From assembly GCA_046726015.1 (NCBI GenBank), contig JBKOZS010000113.1, positions 1 to 6,794 on the forward strand: a stretch of 6,794 nucleotides of DNA, given 5' to 3'. The notes beneath the pieces are model-generated. The model did no database searches and had not been told where the DNA came from. It saw nothing but the letters and a program-made list of their open reading frames with translations. The first letter of the stretch is position 1. Every line of letters begins with the position of its first letter. This DNA is from QHWT01 sp046726015 (GTDB lineage: Bacteria > Acidobacteriota > Vicinamibacteria > Vicinamibacterales > 2-12-FULL-66-21). Shown here piece after piece: positions 1 through 6,794 of the stretch. The position numbers and the translations under genes were made by a program.

Positions 1-2
1 GC

Positions 3-50
3 CAGGGGCTGGTCGCCGCCGTCTTCTTTACCTGGCGGCCGCTGTTCTGA
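3..50 (+). CDS. C-terminal end of an unidentified upstream gene (5' partial)
   Basis: Reading from base 3, 15 codons run into a TGA at 48-50 and encode QGLVAAVFFTWRPLF. Fourteen of the 15 codons end in G or C, matching the third-position bias of the real genes downstream. The other two forward frames lack this bias. The peptide is hydrophobic and aromatic and could be the last membrane segment of an integral membrane protein. The fragment is too short to assign a family. The gene would lie on the same strand as the cluster, but 157 nt and a separate promoter-like box stand between them, so it is probably not part of the operon. Confidence 0.4.
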   Translation, partial: QGLVAAVFFTWRPLF

Positions 51-51
51 G

Positions 52-76
52 GCCCTCCCCGAAGGAAGGAGAGGGC
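52..76 (+). terminator. Weak hairpin after the upstream gene, possible terminator
   Basis: GCCCTC (52-57) pairs with GAGGGC (71-76), a 6-bp GC-rich stem around a 13-nt purine-rich loop. One bulged A allows two further C-G pairs. It starts two bases after the upstream stop codon, where a terminator would be expected. There is no T-tract after it, so a classic intrinsic terminator is not supported. It may be a 3'-end stabilising stem or chance. Confidence 0.2.
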
Positions 77-189
77 GACCTATTAGTCAGCGGTTCCGCC
101 GACAATCGTCAGTCGCCAATCGAAAACCACTGGCGGCGAACCGGCGTCTTAACGGCACGGAGTCTGCTAGAGCCTCCTTTCGCGTGGTC

Positions 190-195
190 TATAAT
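190..195 (+). promoter_or_regulatory. Perfect -10 box (TATAAT) for the operon
   Basis: TATAAT at 190-195 matches the housekeeping sigma-70 -10 consensus exactly, in a region that is otherwise high GC. With usual spacing, transcription would begin near A202, only about 6 nt before the ATG at 208. No convincing -35 hexamer is present 15-19 bp upstream, and the TG of an extended -10 is not in register, so either an activator or a tolerant sigma factor would be needed. It is the only promoter-like element seen ahead of the five-gene run. Confidence 0.5.
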
Positions 196-207
196 CGCTC
201 CAGATCC

Positions 208-2754
208 ATGCAGAGCCTTCGCGTGCACCGGTCGCTGGTGGCGACGCGGCCTCTGGTCGTTGTCATTCTTTCCGTGTGCCTCGGACTTGCCGGCTCGGCC
301 GTGCGTCCGTCCCACGTCTTCACTCAACAGGGTCCAGAGAGAGATTTCGCGAGCGCAGCCGCTGCGGCAATCGCCCACGGGCAGCGTGCAGAGGCCGAAA
401 GCCTGGCGCAGGCACGAGGCGTATCCGATCCGGCCGCCGCGGTCGTGCTCGCGCAGCTCGCGATGGCGAAAGGCAAGTACCGCGAAGCGCAGGCGATGCT
501 CGAGCCGATCGCATCGCGAGAGCAGGGCGGTGAGGCGGCACTCGAGCTGGCCCTTCTTTATCGCATCATCGGGCGAGACGGCGACGCCGTCCCACTGCTC
601 AACGCGGTCTTACGACGCGGAGCATCAACGGCCGAACCCGCACTCCTGTTGAGGGGCGCCCGCGCTGCGCATGCGCTCGGACGTGCGCGCGACGCGAACG
701 TGCTGTTCCGCGACGCCGAACGCGCCGGCGCGGAGAGCGCGACCGTCCAGACCTTCTGGGGATCGCTCTTTCTCGAAAAGTACAACAAGCCCGAGGCGCT
801 GAAATCATTCCAGGCCGCGTTGAAAGCGGACGCACAGTGGGCGCCCGCGCACGCCGGGCTCGCGCGCGTGCTCGCGGAAGACGATCCTCCCGCCGCAACC
901 GCCAGCGCGGAACGAGCGATTGAAATCGATCCGGGTTTGGCCGACCCGCGCCTGCTCCTGGCGTCGCTGCATCTCGACGACGATCGGTTCGACAAGGCAA
1001 AGGCGGAGATCGACAACGTTCTCGCGATCAACGCGTCGCAACTCGAAGCGCACGCCTTGCTCGCTGGCATGGCGTACGTGCGCGACGATCTCGCGACCTT
1101 CGAACAGCAAGTCTCGAAGGCCCTCGAGACTAATCCGACATACGGCGAGGTGTACCGGGTGGCCGGCGAGCAGGCGGCCAGCCACTACCGGTTCGACGAT
1201 GCGGTTGCGCTCGTCAAGAAGGGGCTCGCGCTGGATCCCGGGGACGCACAGGCGTCCGCGGATCTGGGCATGCACCTGATGCGCACGGGCGACGAGCCTG
1301 GCGCGCGCCAGGCACTCGATCGCGCGTTCCGCGCGGATCCGTTCGACGTCGTCACGTTCAACCTGCTGGCACTGCTCGACACGCTCGACCAGTTCGTGAC
1401 GATCCGTGAAGGCGATCTGATTTTCAAGATGCACCGCGACGAGGTGCCGGTGCTGCGCGAGTACGCGGTCCCGCTCGCGCAAGCGGCGCTGAAGACGCTC
1501 TCCACTCGCTATGGCTTCACACCAACAGGACCGATCCTGATCGAGATCTTTCCGCAGCACGACGACTTCGCGGTGCGCAACCTCGGGCTGCCCGGGATGA
1601 TTGGCGCTCTTGGCGCCTGCTTTGGCCGGGTCGTGACGATGGACTCGCCAAAGGCGCGGCCGCCAGGGACGTTCAGCTGGGAGGCGACGCTCTGGCACGA
1701 GCTCGCGCACGTCATCACGCTGCAGATGTCCAAGCAGCGCGTGCCCCGCTGGCTGACGGAAGGGATCTCGGTGTACGAAGAGTCCGTCCAGCGTCCGGAG
1801 TGGGGCCGCGACATGGAGGTGACGTTCGCGCGCGCGATGGACGCAAACAAGGTGCTGAAGCTGCGCGATCTGAACGCGGGCTTCACGCGTCCCGACACGA
1901 TCTCGCTGGCGTACTACGAAGCGTCGCTGCTCGTCGACCACATCGTGAAGACATACGGTCCGCCGGCGCTTCCCGCGCTCGTGCGATCGTTCGCCGACGG
2001 TGTCGACACCGAAGCGGCACTGAAGCGCGCCCTGAGCGTCTCGATCGACGACCTGCAGGTAACCTTCGATCGCGCGCTCGATCAGAAGTTCGGCATGATG
2101 CGGAAGGCGCTTGCCGATTCCCAGAAGCCGGTCGATGCCAGCTCCATCGACGTGCTGAAGGCCGCAGCCGCCGCGAAGCCTGACAACTATATTGCGCAGC
2201 TCGCGCTTGGCCAGGGACTGGCAGCGGCAGGGGACGCTGCCGCGTTTGCGCCGCTCGAGCGTGCGGCCTCGCTCGTGCCCGCGGCTGTCGGCGACGAGAG
2301 TCCGCATGCGTTAATGGCCGGGCTCGCGGAGAAGCTCGGCGATCGGTCGCGCGCAATGAAAGAATACGAGGCCCTGCTTGCGGTCGACCACACCAACGTG
2401 GAAGCAGCGCGCAAGCTATGGACCATCGCAGAAGCCGCCGGAGACGAACGGTTGACCACGCTCGCGCTCTCGCGAATCGTTTCACTCGATCCGTTCGATG
2501 CCACCGCACACACCGGGTGGGGTCGGCTCGCACTGAAGCGCCGCGACGCGGCGATCGCGTCGCGCGAATTCCGCGCGGCATTGCACTCGGGCGCGACTGA
2601 CAAGGCCGCCGCGCACTGCGATCTCGGCGAAAGCTATCTCCTCGCCGGCCGCTCGGCCGATGCAAAAAAAGAGGCGCTGGCCGCGCTCGAGATCGCGCCG
2701 ACGTTCGAGCGCGCGCAGGAGCTCCTGCTGAACGCGATTGGGGGCTCGCGGTGA
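208..2754 (+). CDS. Exported TPR protein with central gluzincin (peptidase MA-like) metallopeptidase domain
   Basis: An 848-residue protein if read from the ATG at 208. A GTG at 184 is in frame, but TATAAT at 190-195 lies between the two, so the ATG is preferred. The start MQSLRVHRSL is basic and is followed by a hydrophobic core at about residues 16-32, which reads as a signal peptide or anchor. Residues of about 40-385 are alpha-helical TPR-like repeats rich in A, L, D and P at consensus positions. Residues of about 392-629 form a peptidase domain. HELAH at 497-501 (bases 1696-1710) supplies two zinc-binding His and the catalytic Glu, and WLTEG places a third ligand Glu at 518, followed by the SVYEE pattern of MA-like gluzincins. 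Residues of about 640-845 are further TPR-like repeats. The active-site residues are all present, so it is probably a live zinc protease on a protein-binding scaffold, acting in the periplasm. It overlaps the next gene by 4 nt. The substrate is unknown. Confidence 0.88.
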   Translation: MQSLRVHRSLVATRPLVVVILSVCLGLAGSAVRPSHVFTQQGPERDFASAAAAAIAHGQRAEAESLAQARGVSDPAAAVVLAQLAMAKGKYREAQAMLEPIASREQGGEAALELALLYRIIGRDGDAVPLLNAVLRRGASTAEPALLLRGARAAHALGRARDANVLFRDAERAGAESATVQTFWGSLFLEKYNKPEALKSFQAALKADAQWAPAHAGLARVLAEDDPPAATASAERAIEIDPGLADPRLLLASLHLDDDRFDKAKAEIDNVLAINASQLEAHALLAGMAYVRDDLATFEQQVSKALETNPTYGEVYRVAGEQAASHYRFDDAVALVKKGLALDPGDAQASADLGMHLMRTGDEPGARQALDRAFRADPFDVVTFNLLALLDTLDQFVTIREGDLIFKMHRDEVPVLREYAVPLAQAALKTLSTRYGFTPTGPILIEIFPQHDDFAVRNLGLPGMIGALGACFGRVVTMDSPKARPPGTFSWEATLWHELAHVITLQMSKQRVPRWLTEGISVYEESVQRPEWGRDMEVTFARAMDANKVLKLRDLNAGFTRPDTISLAYYEASLLVDHIVKTYGPPALPALVRSFADGVDTEAALKRALSVSIDDLQVTFDRALDQKFGMMRKALADSQKPVDASSIDVLKAAAAAKPDNYIAQLALGQGLAAAGDAAAFAPLERAASLVPAAVGDESPHALMAGLAEKLGDRSRAMKEYEALLAVDHTNVEAARKLWTIAEAAGDERLTTLALSRIVSLDPFDATAHTGWGRLALKRRDAAIASREFRAALHSGATDKAAAHCDLGESYLLAGRSADAKKEALAALEIAPTFERAQELLLNAIGGSR

Positions 2755-3541
2755 AACGGTCACTCGTTTTTGCCGCTGCCATTCTCGCCTGCGCGCTGGC
2801 ATGGCTCGAGGTGCCGCGCGTGGACGCCCAGGCACCGCCCACTCCCGCCGCTCCCGACTTGCGTTTCGCCGGCCTGCAATGGACCTTCGTACGCATCCGC
2901 TACACGGCGTGGACGATGGGGCGAGGATTCAGCATGTACGACGAGCCGTGGTACATCGATGCGCCCGCCGCCGAATGGAACCTGTCTCGCCGACTCAGGA
3001 CCGCGACGTCGATCCAGGTGAACGACCCGGTGAACATCACCATCGAGGATCCCGACCTCTGGAAGTACCCGTGGATCTACATCGTGGAGCCGGGCAACCT
3101 GCGGCTGAAGGACACCGAGGTTCCGATCCTGCGCGAGTTCCTGCTGCGCGGCGGCACGCTCACGTTCGACGATTTCCACGGGCCCATCGAGTGGGCGAAC
3201 CTCGAGCGCGAGCTGAAGAGGGTGTTTCCCGATCGCAAGATCATCGATCTGCCGCACGACCACCCGATCTTCAGTTGCTTCTATAAGCTCGATGGATTCC
3301 CGCAGACGCCAGGCCTCGGATCGTTTCTGCAGGGGCGCACGTGGGAAAAGGGAGGCTACATCGCGGCGCTGCGCGCGATCGAGGACGACAACGGACGCGC
3401 GATGGTGCTGATCAACTGGAACACCGACATGGGTGACGGCTGGGAGTGGTCGAACGCCGCCGAGTTCCCCGGCTACGTGAAGTACACGGCGCAGGCCTAC
3501 CGGATGGAGATTAACGAAATCATTTACGCGCTGACACACTA

Positions 3542-3542
<1 letters not shown>
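2751..3542 (+). CDS. Exported DUF4159 domain protein
   Basis: A 263-residue protein starting at GTG 2751, where GTGA overlaps the stop of the TPR-peptidase gene. A run of five G at 2740-2744 is a poor ribosome site, so translation is probably coupled. The N-terminus has MKR, a hydrophobic stretch and a likely signal peptidase I site after VDA (residues 24-26). An imperfect lipobox (ILAC, 11-14) is a weaker alternative. The mature part matches my recollection of DUF4159: DEPWYIDAPAAEWNL near 64-78, the YPWIYIVEPG segment at 106-115, then LREFLLRGGTLTFDDFHG at 127-144. The family is thought to have a glutamine amidotransferase-like fold, but no nucleophile elbow with Cys is visible and the only mature Cys is at 176, so it is probably a non-catalytic binding module. 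It commonly occurs with MoxR, DUF58 and BatA genes, as here. The precise function of the family is not known to me. Confidence 0.85.
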
Positions 3543-4552
<1,010 letters not shown>

Positions 4553-4554
4553 AC

Positions 4555-4584
4555 CACGGATTAACACGGATTCACAGGGACGTT
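4555..4584 (+). repeat. Decamer tandem repeat (CACGGATTAA type) in the MoxR-DUF58 gap
   Basis: Three adjacent 10-nt units fill most of the 36-nt gap: CACGGATTAA (4555-4564), CACGGATTCA (4565-4574) and a degraded CAGGGACGTT (4575-4584). The first two differ at one position. I recall similar short CACGGATT tandem strings between genes in acidobacterial and planctomycete genomes, usually of unknown role, but this cannot be checked here. The AT-rich units stand out from the surrounding GC-rich coding DNA. This is the only gap in an otherwise overlapping operon, which suggests the repeat was inserted there. Confidence 0.6.
4576..4580 (+). promoter_or_regulatory. Shine-Dalgarno-like AGGGA of the DUF58 gene, inside the repeat
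   Basis: AGGGA lies 8 nt before the ATG at 4589, an acceptable distance. It falls in the third, diverged unit of the decamer repeat, where the C of the consensus CACGGA has become G. DUF58 is the only gene of the run not overlapping or touching its upstream neighbour, so it needs its own ribosome site, and this is the best candidate. Confidence 0.45.
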
Positions 4585-4588
4585 CTGT

Positions 4589-5500
4589 ATGCCCGCTACC
4601 GCCACGAACCGCGACCTCCGGTTCCTGGACCCAGCCGTGATCGCACGGCTGGCGACCATGGAGCTGAAGGCGCGTACGGTGGTGGAGGGATTCCTGTCCG
4701 GGCTGCATCGAAGTCCTTACAAAGGATTCAGCGTCGAGTTTGCCGAGTACCGCCAGTACCTGCCGGGCGACGATCTGTCCACGCTCGACTGGAAGGTCTA
4801 CGCGCGCAGCGATCGTCACTACGTCAAGAAGTTCGAAGAAGAAACCAACCTCGATTGTCATCTCCTGCTCGACGTGAGCCGGTCCATGACGTATCGCGGC
4901 GCCGCGCCGATGAGCAAGCTGGATTACGGCAGCGTGCTGGCGGCGTCGCTTGCGTACTTGATGAACCGTCAGCGGGACGCGACCGGGTTGATTGCGTTCG
5001 ATGACAAGATTCTCGCGCGGCTGCCGGCGAGCGCCCGGCCCGGGCACCTGCACGCGATCCTGCTGTCGCTCGAGAAGCTGGCGCCCGGCGCGCGATCCAA
5101 TGTCGGGCGGCCTCTCCATCAGCTCGCGGAAGCGCTGGTGAAACGCAGCCTCGCGGTACTCATTTCCGATCTGCTGGATGAACCGGACACGGTGGTGCGC
5201 GGGCTGAAGCATCTGCGTCATCGCGGCACCGACGTGATCGTGTTCCAGCTGCTCGATCCCCACGAGCTGCGATTTCCGTTCCAGGGGGCCGCGCGGTTCA
5301 CCGATGTCGAGAGCGCGGATGAAGTTACGGCTGACCCGTCACGCGTGCGCGCAAGCTATCTCAAGGCGCTGGAGGAGATGCGCACGTTTTACGAACGCGA
5401 GCTGCGCGGTGCCGGGATCGACTATCTGTTGCTGGATACGTCGAAGCCTCTGGATTTTGCGTTGCTGGCCTATCTGGATGCGAGGTCGCGGAGACAGTAA
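4589..5500 (+). CDS. DUF58 domain protein with vWA-like MIDAS, cytosolic
   Basis: A 303-residue protein of typical length for the compact DUF58 form. The DUF58 signature is clear: FAEYRQYLPGDDLSTLDWK at about 51-69, then YARSDRHYVKKFEEETNL at 71-88. A vWA-like fold follows, with the metal site DVSRSM (Asp95, Ser97, Ser99) and a later LISD with Asp194. The loop that usually carries the metal-binding Thr reads ARSNVGRPL near 168-176, so Ser170 may replace Thr. No membrane segment is visible at either end, so it should be cytosolic, unlike DUF58 forms with N-terminal membrane helices. DUF58 proteins are habitually encoded next to MoxR ATPases and are likely adaptors or substrates of the ring. 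The start is the ATG after an AGGGA motif. An 8-bp perfect hairpin (4631-4652) lies about 40 nt inside the coding region. Confidence 0.93.
   Translation: MPATATNRDLRFLDPAVIARLATMELKARTVVEGFLSGLHRSPYKGFSVEFAEYRQYLPGDDLSTLDWKVYARSDRHYVKKFEEETNLDCHLLLDVSRSMTYRGAAPMSKLDYGSVLAASLAYLMNRQRDATGLIAFDDKILARLPASARPGHLHAILLSLEKLAPGARSNVGRPLHQLAEALVKRSLAVLISDLLDEPDTVVRGLKHLRHRGTDVIVFQLLDPHELRFPFQGAARFTDVESADEVTADPSRVRASYLKALEEMRTFYERELRGAGIDYLLLDTSKPLDFALLAYLDARSRRQ
5490..5494 (+). promoter_or_regulatory. Ribosome binding site of the BatA-type gene
   Basis: GGAGA lies 6 nt before the ATG at 5501, embedded in the last codons of DUF58. It is the best Shine-Dalgarno sequence in the cluster. It supports the ATG directly after the DUF58 stop codon (TAA at 5498-5500) as the true start. 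Confidence 0.6.
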
Positions 5501-6794
5501 ATGTCATTTCTCTCGCCCCTCTATCTCGTTGGCGCTGCGCTGATCGCGCTGCCGATCGTGCTGCACCTGCTGCGGCGCGACGTGGCGCCGCCGCTGCCGT
5601 TCACGGCGGTGCGGCTCCTGCGCGTGAGTCCGATCGAGCGATCGCGCCGCCGCCGGCTGCGCGACATCCTGCTCCTGCTCGCGCGCGTTACGGCATTGCT
5701 GCTGCTCGCTGCTTCGTTCGCCCGTCCGTTCATTGCCGGCGCAAGGTCGTCGACTCGCACAACCGTCGTGGCGGTCGATCGTTCGTTGAGCATGTCTGCC
5801 CCTGGCGTGATGGAACAGGCGAGGGCGCTCGCGAAGCAGGCTGTCGACGAGGCCGGATCCGATCGCGTGGCCGTCATTGCCTTCGATCAACGCGCGGACG
5901 TTGTCGCGGCCCCCGGGTCGTCCGCGTCTGACGCTCGCGTTGCGATCGACGACATCACGCCGTCATTCGGGGCCACCAGGTACGCCTCCGTATTCGACAG
6001 GACGGCCGAGTTGTTGCCCGATCAGGCCCCTGGCCGTCTCGTCATCGTGGGCGACTTGCAGCGAAGCGGGTTCGACGGGAGCGCTGCCGCGTTGCCGCAC
6101 GGCGTCGATCTCGTCGTGCGCGATGCGGGGGGCGCACGCAGCAATCTGGCGGTCACCGATATCAAACCCGAGGCCAGGCGACTGCTCGCGACAATCAGGA
6201 ATTTTGGCGGGGCGCCTCGCGAGACCGATGTGCGGCTCGAGATAGCCGGCCGGACCGAGGTCACCAAACGGGTCACGGTTCCTGCCGGATCGTCGGTCGA
6301 CGTGCCGTTCGATGGGATGGCGTCACGAGCGGCTGTCGACGTCGCGGTCTCGGATGCGGAAGGGTTCGCGGGGGACAACATCAGATATGCGTTGAATGAA
6401 TCACGCGGTGTGCCGCGGATCCTCATTGTCGCGGGCGGCCCGGGATCGACCAGCGGGTTCTACCTGGCACGCGCGCTCGAGGCCGAGGACGAGAGTGGCA
6501 TCGGGTTCGTCGTGCGTACCGTGCTCGGCCAGGCATTCTCGGCCATGACGCCGGCCGATATTGCGCAGTACTCGGTCATTGCGATCGTATCGACGCACGG
6601 GCTCGATCGCCGCGTGCGTGAGTCGCTGCGTGCGTTTCTCGGCGCGGGCGGCGGCCTGCTGATTGCCGCCGCGCCGGATGTCGACCTCTCGGTGCTGTCA
6701 ACGATGCTGGATTGGCAGCCGGCGCTCGCGGCGCGGGATCGCGCCGATGCAGGAGTGCTGGCCGTCAACGATCTCCGTCATCCCATCTTCAGGC
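5501..6794 (+). CDS. BatA-type two-anchor membrane protein with vWA-like domain (3' truncated by window end)
   Basis: An open frame runs from ATG 5501 to the window edge, giving 431 complete codons without a stop. Residues 1-26 (SFLSPLYLVGAALIALPIV then HLLRR) are the N-terminal segment of BatA/aerotolerance-regulator-like proteins. A second membrane helix lies at about 55-79, preceded by RSRRRRLRD. The basic 26-54 loop should face the cytoplasm, which places both the N-terminus and the large downstream region outside. Residues of about 88-208 form a vWA-like domain with DRSLS (Asp93, Ser95, Ser97), GATRY (Thr159) and VIVGD (Asp185), a complete metal-site set. Residues of about 213-295 look like a beta-rich CARDB/Ig-type module. 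From about 303 (VPRILIVAGGP) a glutamine-amidotransferase-like region begins, with LRAFLGAGGGLLIAAAPD at 376-393. The visible 431 residues contain no Cys. Homologues are usually longer, often with a C-terminal membrane helix, so the end is missing here. Confidence 0.9.
   Translation, partial: MSFLSPLYLVGAALIALPIVLHLLRRDVAPPLPFTAVRLLRVSPIERSRRRRLRDILLLLARVTALLLLAASFARPFIAGARSSTRTTVVAVDRSLSMSAPGVMEQARALAKQAVDEAGSDRVAVIAFDQRADVVAAPGSSASDARVAIDDITPSFGATRYASVFDRTAELLPDQAPGRLVIVGDLQRSGFDGSAAALPHGVDLVVRDAGGARSNLAVTDIKPEARRLLATIRNFGGAPRETDVRLEIAGRTEVTKRVTVPAGSSVDVPFDGMASRAAVDVAVSDAEGFAGDNIRYALNESRGVPRILIVAGGPGSTSGFYLARALEAEDESGIGFVVRTVLGQAFSAMTPADIAQYSVIAIVSTHGLDRRVRESLRAFLGAGGGLLIAAAPDVDLSVLSTMLDWQPALAARDRADAGVLAVNDLRHPIFR

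Larger units (their letters stand above)
51..207 (+). other. Intergenic region upstream of the operon
   Basis: This 157-nt stretch holds the weak hairpin (52-76), a small dyad CGCCA/TGGCG (114-118 and 131-135) with a 12-nt spacer, and the TATAAT box (190-195). No tRNA, riboswitch or convincing small gene is visible. The region is less GC-rich around 80-130 than the flanking coding DNA. It is the natural place for control of the five-gene operon, but no recognisable operator was found. Confidence 0.5.

Noticed and set aside
173..181. CCTCCTTTC, identical to the anti-Shine-Dalgarno end of 16S rRNA
   Set aside because: It stands alone with no rRNA sequence before it and lies on the non-pairing strand for a ribosome site, so it is most likely coincidence.
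184..207. GTG at 184 as the start of the TPR-peptidase
   Set aside because: It would place a perfect TATAAT box inside the gene and add eight residues (starting MVYNRSRS) before a start that is already typical of a signal peptide.
1998..2011. Perfect 14-nt palindrome CGGTGTCGACACCG
   Set aside because: It is deep inside the peptidase coding region with no contextual support. Such dyads are expected now and then in GC-rich coding DNA, and this tempers the weight given to the one at 4523.
805..2896. Two long minus-strand open frames opposite the TPR-peptidase gene (805-2307 and 1883-2896)
   Set aside because: Both are low-complexity, Arg-rich shadows of a plus-strand gene with TPR repeats and an intact HExxH site. 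They have no ribosome site or domain of their own.

Overview
The window is a high-GC (roughly 65%) bacterial segment with one plus-strand gene cluster. Strong G/C preference at third codon positions, the two-anchor BatA-type membrane protein, the DUF4159-MoxR-DUF58-BatA gene order and the TPR/gluzincin protein together suggest an Acidobacteriota-like genome, perhaps Vicinamibacteria. This is inference from gene content and style, not from a marker gene.

Layout. Positions 1-50 hold the last 15 codons of an unidentified upstream gene. Positions 51-207 are intergenic, with a weak hairpin and a perfect TATAAT box just before the first gene. Five genes then follow on the same strand. They are an exported TPR protein with a central HExxH metallopeptidase domain (208-2754), an exported DUF4159 protein (2751-3542), a MoxR-type AAA+ ATPase (3542-4552), a cytosolic DUF58 protein with a vWA-like MIDAS (4589-5500), and a BatA-type membrane protein with two N-terminal membrane segments and a second MIDAS (5501 to the window end, truncated). 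Three junctions overlap or abut (GTGA, TAATG, TAA/ATG), so the genes are almost certainly one operon. The exception is the 36-nt MoxR-DUF58 gap, which contains a decamer repeat (CACGGATTAA-type) and is flanked by dyad symmetry.

How the genes may work together. MoxR ATPases are generally thought to act as chaperone-like remodelers with vWA-domain partners. Here MoxR and DUF58 look cytosolic. The positive-inside rule places the vWA-like domain of BatA outside the cytoplasmic membrane. DUF4159 and the TPR-peptidase both have export signals. The cluster therefore looks like a two-sided envelope system: an ATPase/vWA module inside, a membrane vWA bridge, and a periplasmic scaffold and protease. 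The MoxR-DUF58-BatA core is a known arrangement. The translationally coupled TPR-gluzincin at the head of the operon is the least familiar part.
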